From Bradyrhizobium liaoningense (GTDB lineage Bacteria > Pseudomonadota > Alphaproteobacteria > Rhizobiales > Xanthobacteraceae): a stretch of 64,000 nucleotides of DNA. How positions within the stretch are numbered: the stretch's first letter is position 1; every line of letters begins with the position of its first letter. The notes under the pieces are model-generated. The model was given only the letters and a program-made list of their open reading frames with translations, was not told the DNA's origin and did no database searches. The position numbers and the translations under genes were made by a program. Positions 37,556 through 45,844 of this stretch are shown here, in pieces. The DNA lies in contig NZ_JAFCJS010000001.1 of NCBI RefSeq assembly GCF_018130825.1, forward strand, positions 496,001 to 560,000, given 5' to 3'.

Positions 37556-38428
37556 TCACTGCGCGCGGGCGGGAACCGGTGCCGGCTTCAAGTTCAGGAG
37601 ATTGCCGCACAGGATCAGCGCCGCGCCGAGCACGGTCCAGGCGTCCAGCCGCTCCGAATACAGCAGCCAACCTGCGGTTGCGGTCAGCGGAACCCGGAGG
37701 AAATCCATGGGCACCACGATCGTCGCATCGGCATAGCGCATCGCGCTGGCGAGGCAGTAGTGCGAGAACGTGCCGCAGACGGCAATGACGCCGACCCAGG
37801 CCCAGGCATAGGTCGACGGCCAGGTCCAGACCAGCAGCGTCGGCACGAAGCCCGCCACCGACTGCACCACCAGCATCCAGAACAGGATCGACAGCGCGCT
37901 TTCGGTGCGGGTCAGCGATTTCACCAGCGCCATCGACACGCCAAATCCCATGGCGGCCCCGAGCGCGATGAGCTGGCCCGGATTGATCTCGCCGGTGGCC
38001 GGCCGCACGATCACGATCACGCCGACGAGGCCGAGCACGATGGCGGCGATCTTCCACGGCGTCATGCGCTCGGAGAGGAAGCTCGCCGCGAGGATCGCGG
38101 TCCAGATCGGCATGGTGAACTCGATCGCCACGACCTGGCCGATCGGGATCAGTGTCAGCGCAAAGAACCAGCCGAGCTGGGCAGCATAGTGCACGAGGTT
38201 GCGCGCGACGTGGTGTTGCAGGCGCGATGTCCTGAGCACCTTGAAGCCGCCGGCGCGATAGATGATCGGCGCCAGCAGGACGAAGCCCGCCAGCGACCGG
38301 ATCTCCATGATCTCGAAGACGTTGAGCTCGCGTGCGGTCTCGCGCCCTGCCACCGCCATGACCAGCGTGAGCGAGAGCCAGCCGGCCATCCACAGTGCAG
38401 CCATCGTTTTGGACGGTGTCGTGCTCAT
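37556..38428 (-). CDS. EamA/DMT-family transporter
   Basis: 290 residues with ten predicted membrane segments in two EamA repeats, for example LGWFFALTLIPIGQVVAIEFTMPIWTAILAASFLSERMT and AIVLGLVGVIVIVRP, then a second half ending ILCGNLLNLKPAPVPA. Members export amino acids or nucleotides. The start is uncertain: this ATG gives a typical short N-terminus, while another at 38482 would add 18 residues. It is divergent from the ridA gene 150 bases away. Confidence 0.85.
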   Translation of the reverse strand: MSTTPSKTMAALWMAGWLSLTLVMAVAGRETARELNVFEIMEIRSLAGFVLLAPIIYRAGGFKVLRTSRLQHHVARNLVHYAAQLGWFFALTLIPIGQVVAIEFTMPIWTAILAASFLSERMTPWKIAAIVLGLVGVIVIVRPATGEINPGQLIALGAAMGFGVSMALVKSLTRTESALSILFWMLVVQSVAGFVPTLLVWTWPSTYAWAWVGVIAVCGTFSHYCLASAMRYADATIVVPMDFLRVPLTATAGWLLYSERLDAWTVLGAALILCGNLLNLKPAPVPARAQ

Positions 38429-38578
38429 TGCGGCGGACGCGGGAAGGGTGGAATTCGAAGGGACGGCCGGTATCGGCGACATCGCCGCCGTTTGCAACGG
38501 CCAAATCTGCGGATGCAGCGATGCAGGGCGGCGTGTTAAGGCATCAGCGAACAACGAGAAAATCGGGAGATATTGCTC

Positions 38579-38977
38579 ATGCGCATCTTGCAGCCGGCCG
38601 AATGGAAAAAACCGCGCGGCTTTTCCCATGGCGTCGTGGTCGAGGGGCCGGGCCGGTGGGTGGTGCTCGCCGGCCAGACCGGCGGCGATGAGGCGGGCAA
38701 TTACGCGCCTGACATGGCCTCGCAGGTCGGAGCCGCGCTGCAGCGGATCATCAAGCTTTTGGCCGAGGCCGGCGCGGGTCCCGAGCACATCGTCCGTCTG
38801 ACCTGGTACCTGACCAGCCGGAGCGAATATGAGGCTGCGGGCGCCGGCATCGGCGCGGCCTGGAAGGAGACGCTCGGGCGCAATTTCCCGCCTTCGACGC
38901 TGCTCTATATCGGCGGCCTCGTGGACGAGCGGGCCAAGGTCGAGATCGAGGTCACGGCGTTCGTCCCGGGCACATAA
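38579..38977 (+). CDS. RidA/YjgF-family enamine/imine deaminase
   Basis: 132 residues. WVVLAGQTGGDEAGNYAPDMASQVGAALQRIIKLLAEAGAGPEHIVRLTWYLTSRSEYEAAG and the C-terminal VDERAKVEIEVTAFVPG fit the RidA trimer family. Members hydrolyse reactive enamines from PLP enzymes or carry out related steps. The critical Arg of RidA (in the R-x-Q segment near the end of canonical members) is not visible here, so it may belong to a subgroup with other activity. It stands alone, transcribed away from the DMT gene. Confidence 0.85.
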   Translation: MRILQPAEWKKPRGFSHGVVVEGPGRWVVLAGQTGGDEAGNYAPDMASQVGAALQRIIKLLAEAGAGPEHIVRLTWYLTSRSEYEAAGAGIGAAWKETLGRNFPPSTLLYIGGLVDERAKVEIEVTAFVPGT

Positions 38978-38981
38978 AAAA

Positions 38982-39009
38982 ATCGACCCGGCGAGGTCGC
39001 CGGGTCGAT
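38982..39009 (-). terminator. Rho-independent terminator after the 39029 gene
   Basis: Long stem ATCGACCCGGCGA / TCGCCGGGTCGAT followed on the reverse strand by a run of U (seven A residues on the + strand). It lies between the ridA stop and the exported protein gene, serving the latter. Confidence 0.85.
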
Positions 39010-39028
39010 GGTCGTGTCACCTGGTGTC

Positions 39029-39574
39029 TTACTTCGTCAGCGAGATGTTCGCGCCGCGGAACTGGCTGTCCGCGCGCATCGAGACGCTCTGCTTGTTGCC
39101 CGATGTCTTGAGCGAGATGTTGGCGTTGAAGCCGGCAGTCGAGGCGAGCAGCTCGTAATTGCCGCCGGCGCCACGGCCCTGGAGCGATCCAGAGATGTTG
39201 CGGCTCGCCTCGGACCAGCTGCCCGCAATGGCGCTGCCCTCAGCCTTCACGTTGGCGCCGAGGTTGAACTTGTAGGCATCGCTGGCACAGGTTAGCGACA
39301 TCTCCATGGTCGGTCCGATCGGGGCGTATTTGGCCCGGCAGCGGATCCGCTCGGTCGAGCCGTCATCGAGCGTAACTGTGCCGCCGCCGCTCCAGGTGCC
39401 CGCCAGCGGGGCGAACGGGCCGGACTGGGCCTTGCCTTCAGAGTTGACGAGCCCCGCCGCAAACAAAACGGCGGCCGCAATCAGCAGCCGCCGGTTCCGG
39501 ACGCGAGCCTCGACTGGTTTATTGGCGCGATGCTTCCCACCGCCCGCTGCACGGTATGCCTGCAGATGCTCCAT
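39029..39574 (-). CDS. Exported or membrane-anchored protein of unknown family
   Basis: 181 residues from MEHLQAYRAAGGG. A membrane span RLLIAAAVLFAAGLVN is followed by a beta-rich domain (GTWSGGGTVTLDDGSTERIRCRAKY, MEMSLTCASDAYKFNLGANV, a pair of cysteines, and a C-terminal GANISLTK). Its first 56 bases overlap the previous gene in another frame, and a GGGAAG ribosome-binding site fits. The similar composition suggests the two are related periplasmic proteins. No function known to me. Confidence 0.75.
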   Translation of the reverse strand: MEHLQAYRAAGGGKHRANKPVEARVRNRRLLIAAAVLFAAGLVNSEGKAQSGPFAPLAGTWSGGGTVTLDDGSTERIRCRAKYAPIGPTMEMSLTCASDAYKFNLGANVKAEGSAIAGSWSEASRNISGSLQGRGAGGNYELLASTAGFNANISLKTSGNKQSVSMRADSQFRGANISLTK

Positions 39575-39869
39575 TCCACTTCCCCGATCCGGCGTTGCCG
39601 TTGAGTTGACCGTTGGCATATGCACCATTGATCGAAACTTTCACAAGTCCCCCACTGCCGATGGTGCCGGAAACGTTAGCGCCGGGTGCGGTGATCTTGC
39701 CGTCGGCAACGGTCAGCATCGAGCTCGCGGTCGGCTCGCACGAGCCGCTCTTGGTCACGATGGTGACCTGCCAGTTGCCGTCATAGGGGCTCTGGGCGAA
39801 GGCGGGAGCGGCCAGGGTGCCGGTGAAAACTGAAGCGGCACAGAACGCCGCGATGCGAGCAAAACGCAT
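39519..39869 (-). CDS. Small exported protein with a single disulfide
   Basis: 116 residues. Signal peptide MRFARIAAFCAASVFTGTLAAPAFA, then SPYDGNWQVTIVTKSGSCEPTASSMLTVADGKI and the end SGKWNGASAGIPCSGRWEASRQ, with two cysteines. Beta-strand-rich periplasmic protein of the same look as its downstream neighbour, which it overlaps by 56 bases. Genus-typical, function unknown. Confidence 0.78.
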   Translation of the reverse strand: MRFARIAAFCAASVFTGTLAAPAFAQSPYDGNWQVTIVTKSGSCEPTASSMLTVADGKITAPGANVSGTIGSGGLVKVSINGAYANGQLNGNAGSGKWNGASAGIPCSGRWEASRQ

Positions 39870-40041
39870 GAATTCCGTCCTTGAGTATGTCTGATATGCT
39901 GTCGCTTATTCGGACAAAATGTGACGGAAATTTGTTGCGCTGCCAAATCGAAAATTGTTCCTGTGGAAACAATGGTTTATTTGCGTTTTTGGCTCCGATT
40001 TTTCTAGCAGAATCAATGCGACCTGACGTTAAGGGTAAACG

Positions 40042-40629
40042 TCAAGAGAGACTCGGTGCCGAGGTCGCGAACTGCTCGTCCTGGACCTTGGACGGCAGCG
40101 CCTTGTGAACCTTGATATAATCGATCACGTCGGCCAGCAATTTGAGCCCGAGCGGGGCGAGCGCGCGCTCCCAGAGCTCGCGGGCGGTCTCGCCCTTCTT
40201 GACGAAGCACCAGTCCTGCGCGGCGATGGCGCCGGCATCCATGCGGTCGGCGAGTTGATAGATGGTGCCCCCGGCGATCGGATCGCCTTCCTTGATGGTC
40301 CATTCCACGGCGGCCTTGCCGCGGTGACGCGGCAGCAGTGAGGGATGGTAGCCGATCCCTCCGTACGTGGCGGCGGCGAGCGCGTCCTTGCCGATCCGGG
40401 CATGGCTGTGGGCCGTGATGATCAAATCTGTGCCGGGGGCGATCTCGGAGGCCACCACCAGCTTCGGATTGGCCTGGACCACGACCTCGATGCCGGCGGC
40501 CTTGGCCGCTGCGGCCAAGCGATCCTCGGCGTCGGCCACGACGACCCCTGCGATCGAGACGCTGTGCTCCCGGAGCATGTTCAGGGTGGTCACACCGAAA
40601 TGGCGGGAGCCGACGAGGGTAATGCGCAT
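40042..40629 (-). CDS. Formyltransferase-domain protein
   Basis: 195 residues. GYHPSLLPRHRGKAAVEWTIKEGD and GGTIYQLADRMDAGAIAAQ match the N-terminal catalytic domain of methionyl-tRNA formyltransferase and formyl-THF-dependent enzymes, with the His and Asp in place. It lacks the C-terminal tRNA-binding domain, so it probably formylates a small metabolite such as a sugar nucleotide or amine rather than Met-tRNA. It stands alone, with no sugar-nucleotide cluster nearby. Confidence 0.8.
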   Translation of the reverse strand: MRITLVGSRHFGVTTLNMLREHSVSIAGVVVADAEDRLAAAAKAAGIEVVVQANPKLVVASEIAPGTDLIITAHSHARIGKDALAAATYGGIGYHPSLLPRHRGKAAVEWTIKEGDPIAGGTIYQLADRMDAGAIAAQDWCFVKKGETARELWERALAPLGLKLLADVIDYIKVHKALPSKVQDEQFATSAPSLS

Positions 40630-40818
40630 GGGGGTCCGATCCGTCTCGCAACTGCGTCATACCCCCGATAACACGTCCGGGCGCCGTGTCACCATCCGCG
40701 GGCCGTTTGCGCCGGTTATCAACAATGCGCCGGGCGCGGGGCAGCTGAACTCCATGATTGCACAGCCAGCCGTCCCGGTGCTTCCATGTGCGCCTTGCGG
40801 CGTCTCAGGAGCGAGGAC

Positions 40819-41103
40819 ATGCGAAGCGTGTGGTTTTTTCTGCTCGCGACATTGATTGCGGCCGCGCCGGCCCACGCAGGCGGGCCGTACCCGGCAGTGC
40901 CGCCCGAGATCGGGGTGGCGCCGTTTATCGGCCCGACCTGGGATGCCTATCGCTGCGCTGAAGGACTGCCCTACAATTTCTACCACGACGCCTATTATGG
41001 CGAGGAGCCGCCGGCGATCTATCGCGGCTATGCCTACAGGCAGTATTACCGCTACAGCGCCTATCGCAGGCTGCCGCGCAAGTATTTTTGCGTCACGGAC
41101 TAG
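40819..41103 (+). CDS. Small exported Tyr-rich protein
   Basis: 94 residues. Signal peptide MRSVWFFLLATLIAAAPAHA, then a short mature part rich in Pro, Tyr and Arg (YRGYAYRQYYRYSAYRRLPRKYF) with two cysteines. AGGAGCGAGG lies before the ATG. Such Tyr-rich small exported proteins are frequent in Bradyrhizobium; function unknown. Confidence 0.75.
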   Translation: MRSVWFFLLATLIAAAPAHAGGPYPAVPPEIGVAPFIGPTWDAYRCAEGLPYNFYHDAYYGEEPPAIYRGYAYRQYYRYSAYRRLPRKYFCVTD

Positions 41104-41441
41104 CGTTGCCGCGCAGCCACGGTCAGCAGCAAAGGATGGCGGCCCCCGATCCTCCGTGTCATTTTTAACAGAAGGAATCCGTTGTGTGCGGCTAGAACCT
41201 GCACCAACCGGGGCTGGTAACATTTCAATCCGGATCCGTTTTCGAACCCGGCTATGGCCGCTGGCGTAATCGCCAGCGGCTTTTTCATGCCGTGCGTCAC
41301 GAAATCATCTGACGGTAATACGTTCTCAACCAGCTTGTCGTATCGACGAATCCGTCGCGGATTTGTATTGCGTACCGCGACACCGAAAATGTCCCGCCGG
41401 CGTGGGTGCGCCGCGCGGGCTTTTTCGCCGGGACCGATTTC
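41104..41441. other. Non-coding interval with a terminator
   Basis: 338 bases with a clear terminator (41257-41285), about 155 bases beyond the stop of the small exported protein gene. No gene or tRNA is recognisable between stop and hairpin, so either that mRNA has a long 3' tail or a small RNA is made here. Confidence 0.5.
41257..41285 (+). terminator. Rho-independent terminator
   Basis: Stem GCCGCTGGCG / CGCCAGCGGC with loop TAAT, then TTTTT. Strong hairpin in the direction of the gene at 40819, and 157 bases before the next forward gene. Confidence 0.85.
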
Positions 41442-41660
41442 ATGCCGAGCGCGATTGAGCAGATCGTGGACGCCTATGTGCGTCTGAAGAACCGTCGCGG
41501 GCTCGACCAGTTGATGATGCACAGGCAGCGGCTCGCGGTCGATCTGAAGAGCAGGTCCGGCTATGATTTCAGCCTGCCGATCAGCCAGATCGACGAGGAG
41601 ATCGCGATCATCGAGGCGGGTCTCAGCCGGCTGAAGGCGGCGAATTCCACGGCAGCGTAG
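41442..41660 (+). CDS. Small conserved-looking soluble protein, unknown
   Basis: 72 residues: MPSAIEQIVDAYVRLKNRRGL followed by a helical segment with Met-His and a C-terminal IDEEIAIIEAGLSRLKAANS. Likely a helical hairpin. The ribosome-binding site is weak and no homologous family is recognised, but codon usage fits the neighbourhood. Function unknown. Confidence 0.6.
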   Translation: MPSAIEQIVDAYVRLKNRRGLDQLMMHRQRLAVDLKSRSGYDFSLPISQIDEEIAIIEAGLSRLKAANSTAA

Positions 41661-41822
41661 CGCGGCTCGGCGAGGTGAACTCTTGCGCGGACTGAGGTGC
41701 TCCACATCGTCGCTGTTCGATCCCGGTTCATGCAAGGTTCAGCCCCGCCATGCCCCAATCAGCAGGTCGTTTTGCGGGACACGAATTCTGTTAGGCTTGT
41801 CCCCGACATTGGAGGAGACGTC

Positions 41823-42242
41823 ATGATTGGACTCGCGCTGGCCGGCCTGATTGCGTTTGCGAGCGTGCCGGCGGCATCGCCGGAGCCGCTGGTCGAGCAA
41901 GTTCAGTTCCGAGGCGGTCCGGGAGGGCAATGTCCGCACGGCTATGATTACAATCACTCGAACGGCCGCTGCTATCCCAACGACTATCATGCGCCAGGTT
42001 ACTACAACAGGCCCGAGCCGACTTACCAAGGCCGTCGGGGCGGACTCTGTCCGGACGGTTACGACTACAATTACTCGAACGGCAATTGCTATCCGAACCG
42101 TGCGCGGGCGCCCGGCGCCTACGGCGCTCCTGACTATTACGGACGCCGCGGCGGCCTCTGTCCCGACGGCTACGACTACAATTATTCGAGCGGGCAGTGC
42201 TACCCGAATCGCGCACGCGCGCCCGGCATGTACGGGCGCTAG
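41823..42242 (+). CDS. Exported protein with three cysteine-containing repeats
   Basis: 139 residues. After a signal peptide (MIGLALAGLIAFASVPAASPEP) come three near-identical units of about 38 residues built on CPDGYDYNYSNGxCYPNRARAPG. Each has two cysteines, so three intra-unit disulfides are likely in the periplasm or outside the cell. GGAGGAGACG precedes the ATG. The units are more alike in the second and third copies, a sign of recent duplication. Function unknown. Confidence 0.8.
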   Translation: MIGLALAGLIAFASVPAASPEPLVEQVQFRGGPGGQCPHGYDYNHSNGRCYPNDYHAPGYYNRPEPTYQGRRGGLCPDGYDYNYSNGNCYPNRARAPGAYGAPDYYGRRGGLCPDGYDYNYSSGQCYPNRARAPGMYGR

Positions 42243-42248
42243 GACGCC

Positions 42249-42551
42249 CTAGGAGGATTTGCCGCCGTCGATCACCGTGAACAATGGTCGGGCCTTGGTC
42301 GGCTCGACCAGCAGTTCCTCGACCATGGCACTCGCGGCCTCGACATATTTCCGCGTGGGCTTGTCGAGGGGGCGTTGCGCCTCGTCATCGAGTGCGACCT
42401 TGGCGGCCTCGACCAGCTTGCGCATGCGCTCGGCATGGTCGTCGCCTGCGGTCAGTGTCGCGCGCGCCAGCGAGCGTAGCACGAACAGCTCGCCCTCGAG
42501 GCGGAGCAGGCGGTCGTTGAGACGGGCAAGGACGGCGTTGAGGTCGGCCAT
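42249..42551 (-). CDS. Small helical protein, unknown
   Basis: 100 residues. MADLNAVLARLNDRLLRLEGELFVLRSLARATL reads as a helix with a heptad-like hydrophobic pattern, followed by a second long helix VEAAKVALDDEAQRPLDKPTRKYVEAASAMVEELL. It probably dimerises. Converges on the repeat-protein gene. No family recognised. Confidence 0.65.
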   Translation of the reverse strand: MADLNAVLARLNDRLLRLEGELFVLRSLARATLTAGDDHAERMRKLVEAAKVALDDEAQRPLDKPTRKYVEAASAMVEELLVEPTKARPLFTVIDGGKSS

Positions 42552-42750
42552 GTCAGCTGTTCGGCACAGAGGATCCGTTCCGATCTAGCGGCGATCGGTG
42601 AACGGAGTCCAAACGGCATCCGCGCAATTGGGCTGATCGTCCGCCTGTCGCGGTGCCGCCGTTGTGACCGATCGTGACGTCGCCTATGCGTGGGCACAGC
42701 ATGGTTCCCGCACCACATGTCAGCCCGGGTGGGCGTTTGGAGCCCATGCG

Positions 42751-42963
42751 ATGCGGTTTATCCCGATTGTGATCCTCTTGATATCGGCATGCGCGGCTGC
42801 CGCCGCGGCGCCGGCGCACCACGCCCGCCCGCACCACCCCGTTATCGCCCGTCCGTCCGAGGACGCGCCGGTGCCGCCCGGCTGGTACAAATTTCCCGGG
42901 TGGCCGCCGATCCCGCCGTCGGAGAACAGGAATCTCGATCCCTCCAATTTCGGCGGAGGCTGA
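42751..42963 (+). CDS. Small exported Pro-rich protein
   Basis: 70 residues with signal peptide MRFIPIVILLISACAAAAAA and a short mature part rich in Pro and His (HHARPHHPVIARP, PPGWYKFPGWPPIPP). GGAG lies 10 bases before the ATG. Converges on the acetoacetyl-CoA synthetase gene, 6 bases apart. Function unknown. Confidence 0.65.
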   Translation: MRFIPIVILLISACAAAAAAPAHHARPHHPVIARPSEDAPVPPGWYKFPGWPPIPPSENRNLDPSNFGGG

Positions 42964-42969
42964 TCGAAA

Positions 42970-45018
42970 CTACGCGGCACTTCGCGCCAGATAATCGCGC
43001 GCGAAGGCGAGGTACCAGTCGAGGCAGGCGGGGTTGGCCATCGCCTCCTTGTTGATGACCTTCTCGACGGGCTGGCCGAGCAACAGCTTCTTGATCGGCA
43101 GCTCCTGCTTCTTGCCGGACAGCGTGCGCGGGATATCGGCGACTGCGAAGATTTCATTCGGCAGGAAGCGGCGTGACAGGCCGGCCTCGATCGCCTTGTT
43201 GATCTTGGCCTGCATCGCGGCGTCGAATGCGACGCCCTCGCGCAGCACCACGAACAGCGGCATGTAGCTGTCGCGGCCGAGATATTCGAGGTCGACGACG
43301 AGGCTATCGAGCACCTCCGGCAGCGCCTCGATCGCCGAATAGAGCTCGCTCGTGCCCATGCGCAGGCCGTGGCGGTTGATGGTGGCGTCGCTGCGGCCAT
43401 AGATGATGCAGGAGCCGTCGGGATTGACCTTGAGCCAGTCGCCGTGCCGCCACACCGGCCCGCGGCCGCTGCCGTCGAAATTATCCGGATAGGTCTCGAA
43501 ATAGCTGGCGCGATAGCGCGCGCCGTCCTTGTCGTTCCAGAAGTAGAGCGGCATCGACGGCATCGGCTCGGTGCAGACGAGCTCGCCGACCTCGTCGATC
43601 ACGGCGCGGCCCTGTTCGCTGAAGGCCTCGACGGCCGCGCCGAGCAGACGACACTGCATCGCGCCCGGCGTCTGCGGCAACTCGCGATTTCCCCCGATGA
43701 AGGCGCCGGCGAAATCGGTCCCGCCGGAGATGTTCGCCCACCAGATGTCGGCCTGCGCCTTGCTGCCGTTGGTCTTCGACAGCGCTGCGAAGCGCGCGTT
43801 GAACCAGGCTTGGGTGTCGGCGCTGAGCGGCGAGCCGGTCGAGCCGAGGCAGCGTAGCTGCGACAGATCGCCGGCGGCGGCAAGATCGATCTCGGCCTTG
43901 GCGCAGTTGGCAAAGAACGCCGCGCCGGCGCCGAAGAAATTCGCCTTCGACTGCGCCACGAAGCGCCACAGCGTGGTCCAGTCCGGCTTGTCCCTGGTGC
44001 CGCCGGGGCTGCCGTCGAAGATGCAGCAGGTGGTGCCGCTGAGCAGGCCGCCGACCTGGCTGTTCCACATGATCCAGCCGGTCGAAGAGTACCAGTGATA
44101 GCGCTCGCCGAACGAGTTTGGGTGATAGGAGCAGCCGATGTCGTTGTGCAGGCCGAGCAGCGCCAGCACCACGATGACGATGCCGCCATGGCCGTGCACG
44201 ATCGGTTTCGGCAGGCCGGTGGTGCCGCTGGAATAGACGATCCAGAGCGGATGATCGAACGGCAGCCACATCGGCTCGAACGCGCCGATCGCGGCATCCG
44301 TCCTTGCAAGGATATCGGACAGCAGGGCGTCCGGCGCGGCCAGCGCACCAGCCTCGCTGTGCAGGATGACGTGCTCGACGGTGGGGAGCGATCGCCGGAG
44401 CTCGGCCAGCACATCGTGCCGGTCATGGCGCCGGCCGCTATAGGTGACAGCGTCGCAGGCGATCAGCACTTTCGGCTCGATCTGCTTGAAACGGTCGATC
44501 ACGGCGGGCGCGGCCATGTCGGGCGCGCACACGCTCCAGACCGCGCCGATGCTGGCGCTGGCGAGAAAACCGATGATGGTCTCGGGGATGTTGGGCAGAT
44601 AGGCCGCAACGCGGTCGCCGGGCTTGACGCCCTTCTCCTTCAGATGCAGCGCGAGCGCCGCGGCCTTGCGCCGCAGCTCCGGCCAGCTGGTTTCCCTGAG
44701 CTTGCCGTCCTCGCCGCTGCTGACGATCGCGGGCAGGCCGGCGGCATCGGCTGCCTCGACATGCCGAAACACCTGCCGGGCGTAGTTCACCTGCGCACCC
44801 GGAAACCAGACCGCGCCCGGCATCTTGCGCTCGTTGATGACGACCGCAAACGGCGTCGGCGATTGCAGGTCGTAATAATCCCAGATGCTGCGCCAGAAGC
44901 CGTCGAGATCGCGTACCGACCATTGCCTCATGTCCTCGTACGTCGCGAAGGAGAGGCCGCGCTGTTCGGCCAGCCAGTTGCGGTAGACGGCGATCTGCGG
45001 AAGGAAAGGAGCGGTCAT
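42970..45018 (-). CDS. Acetoacetate-CoA ligase (acetoacetyl-CoA synthetase)
   Basis: 682 residues. The AMP-binding motif WIVYSSGTTGLPKPIVHGHGG and the C-terminal YGRSDATINRHGLRMGTSELY with the catalytic Lys in SGKKQELPIKKLL mark the ANL superfamily; the length and ASIGAVWSVCAPDM fit the acetoacetate-specific branch. It activates acetoacetate with ATP and CoA, letting the cell use acetoacetate from PHB degradation or ketone bodies. GTG at 45021 or ATG at 45018 could start it. Confidence 0.92.
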   Translation of the reverse strand: MTAPFLPQIAVYRNWLAEQRGLSFATYEDMRQWSVRDLDGFWRSIWDYYDLQSPTPFAVVINERKMPGAVWFPGAQVNYARQVFRHVEAADAAGLPAIVSSGEDGKLRETSWPELRRKAAALALHLKEKGVKPGDRVAAYLPNIPETIIGFLASASIGAVWSVCAPDMAAPAVIDRFKQIEPKVLIACDAVTYSGRRHDRHDVLAELRRSLPTVEHVILHSEAGALAAPDALLSDILARTDAAIGAFEPMWLPFDHPLWIVYSSGTTGLPKPIVHGHGGIVIVVLALLGLHNDIGCSYHPNSFGERYHWYSSTGWIMWNSQVGGLLSGTTCCIFDGSPGGTRDKPDWTTLWRFVAQSKANFFGAGAAFFANCAKAEIDLAAAGDLSQLRCLGSTGSPLSADTQAWFNARFAALSKTNGSKAQADIWWANISGGTDFAGAFIGGNRELPQTPGAMQCRLLGAAVEAFSEQGRAVIDEVGELVCTEPMPSMPLYFWNDKDGARYRASYFETYPDNFDGSGRGPVWRHGDWLKVNPDGSCIIYGRSDATINRHGLRMGTSELYSAIEALPEVLDSLVVDLEYLGRDSYMPLFVVLREGVAFDAAMQAKINKAIEAGLSRRFLPNEIFAVADIPRTLSGKKQELPIKKLLLGQPVEKVINKEAMANPACLDWYLAFARDYLARSAA

Positions 45019-45113
45019 CACGTTTCGGCTTCAGTTGCGGGGAGGGGAGCTTAGCCCGCGCCGCAGGGGAGCAGAAGCCATCGTTCGTGCAGACCGCAAT
45101 GACCGCCTTCAGC

Positions 45114-45341
45114 CTACCACTCCACGCCCGCCCAGCGGCGTCCGAACACCGGCGGCTTCGTCTTCACCGCCTGCCAGCCGAAGAAGTGATGCTTGCCGGA
45201 CCAGCTGTGCACCACGCTGCTGCAGATGTTGCACCTGAAATGGCCGGCATGCGCCTCAGCGTGCTCTTCCCTTGTCGCGGTGTAGTTCATGCTGCAACCG
45301 GTGCAGGTGAATTCTTCGATCGTCCAGATGCTGTTGGCCAT
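45114..45341 (-). CDS. Small zinc-ribbon protein
   Basis: 75 residues. FTCTGCSMNY and FRCNICSSVVHSW give two CxxC pairs. Similar in size and layout to the proteins at 27213 and 47476. The C-terminal FGWQAVKTKPPVFGRRWAG is basic. Convergent with no gene close downstream; function unknown, perhaps nucleic-acid binding. Confidence 0.72.
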   Translation of the reverse strand: MANSIWTIEEFTCTGCSMNYTATREEHAEAHAGHFRCNICSSVVHSWSGKHHFFGWQAVKTKPPVFGRRWAGVEW

Positions 45342-45463
45342 TGCACGCGTCGTTTCCTGGGACCTCGCTGCAGGGTAGGAGCGGGCCTTTGCATCGGCGT
45401 AAACCGGCCCAGGGAAATCCGGTTAATCGCCGTTAGCCAAACCGCGCCGGCGTCATGGCGGGA

Positions 45464-45685
45464 TCAGCCCTCGGTCCGGCCCGGCCGCATGTCGCGGTCG
45501 ATGCGCATCTGCACGCGCCGGATGGCGAGCTGCGGTAGCCTGCCTTGCACCCGGCCGGTGCGGACCTTGTCAGCGATCGCGTAGGCATAGTGCCAATAAC
45601 CGGGAGCGCCGTTTCGCTTGATTGAAAAGCGGATGCCGCGGTGAATTCCCGCATGCTGATCGGGCTCTCGGGGGCGGCGCGGCAT
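45464..45685 (-). CDS. Small basic protein of a genus-typical family
   Basis: 73 residues: MPRRPREPDQHAGIHRGIRF then SIKRNGAPGYWHYAYAIADKVRTG and LPQLAIRRVQMRIDRDMR. The W-H-Y-A-Y-A-I-A-D-K pattern with a long helix ending in basic residues recurs in many Bradyrhizobium small proteins. The ribosome-binding site is modest and the true start might be later. It is divergent from the AI-2E gene. Function unknown. Confidence 0.6.
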   Translation of the reverse strand: MPRRPREPDQHAGIHRGIRFSIKRNGAPGYWHYAYAIADKVRTGRVQGRLPQLAIRRVQMRIDRDMRPGRTEG

Positions 45686-45844
45686 TTTCTCGGAATGCTT
45701 TTGGGCCCGATGCGTTCCTAAACGGACGGCCGGCAGGTCCCGAACGCGCGGGCGGTCGTCTTGACGCCCGCCCCGGGGCTGGCAATAACGGCTGCCCGTG
45801 CAAGTGCCGGAACCCGCGTCGATGCCGCAAGGAAGGTCGTGCCC

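Noticed and set aside
41104..41285. A tRNA near the TTCGAACCC string
   Set aside because: The string resembles a T-loop, but no acceptor, anticodon or D stem can be drawn around it.
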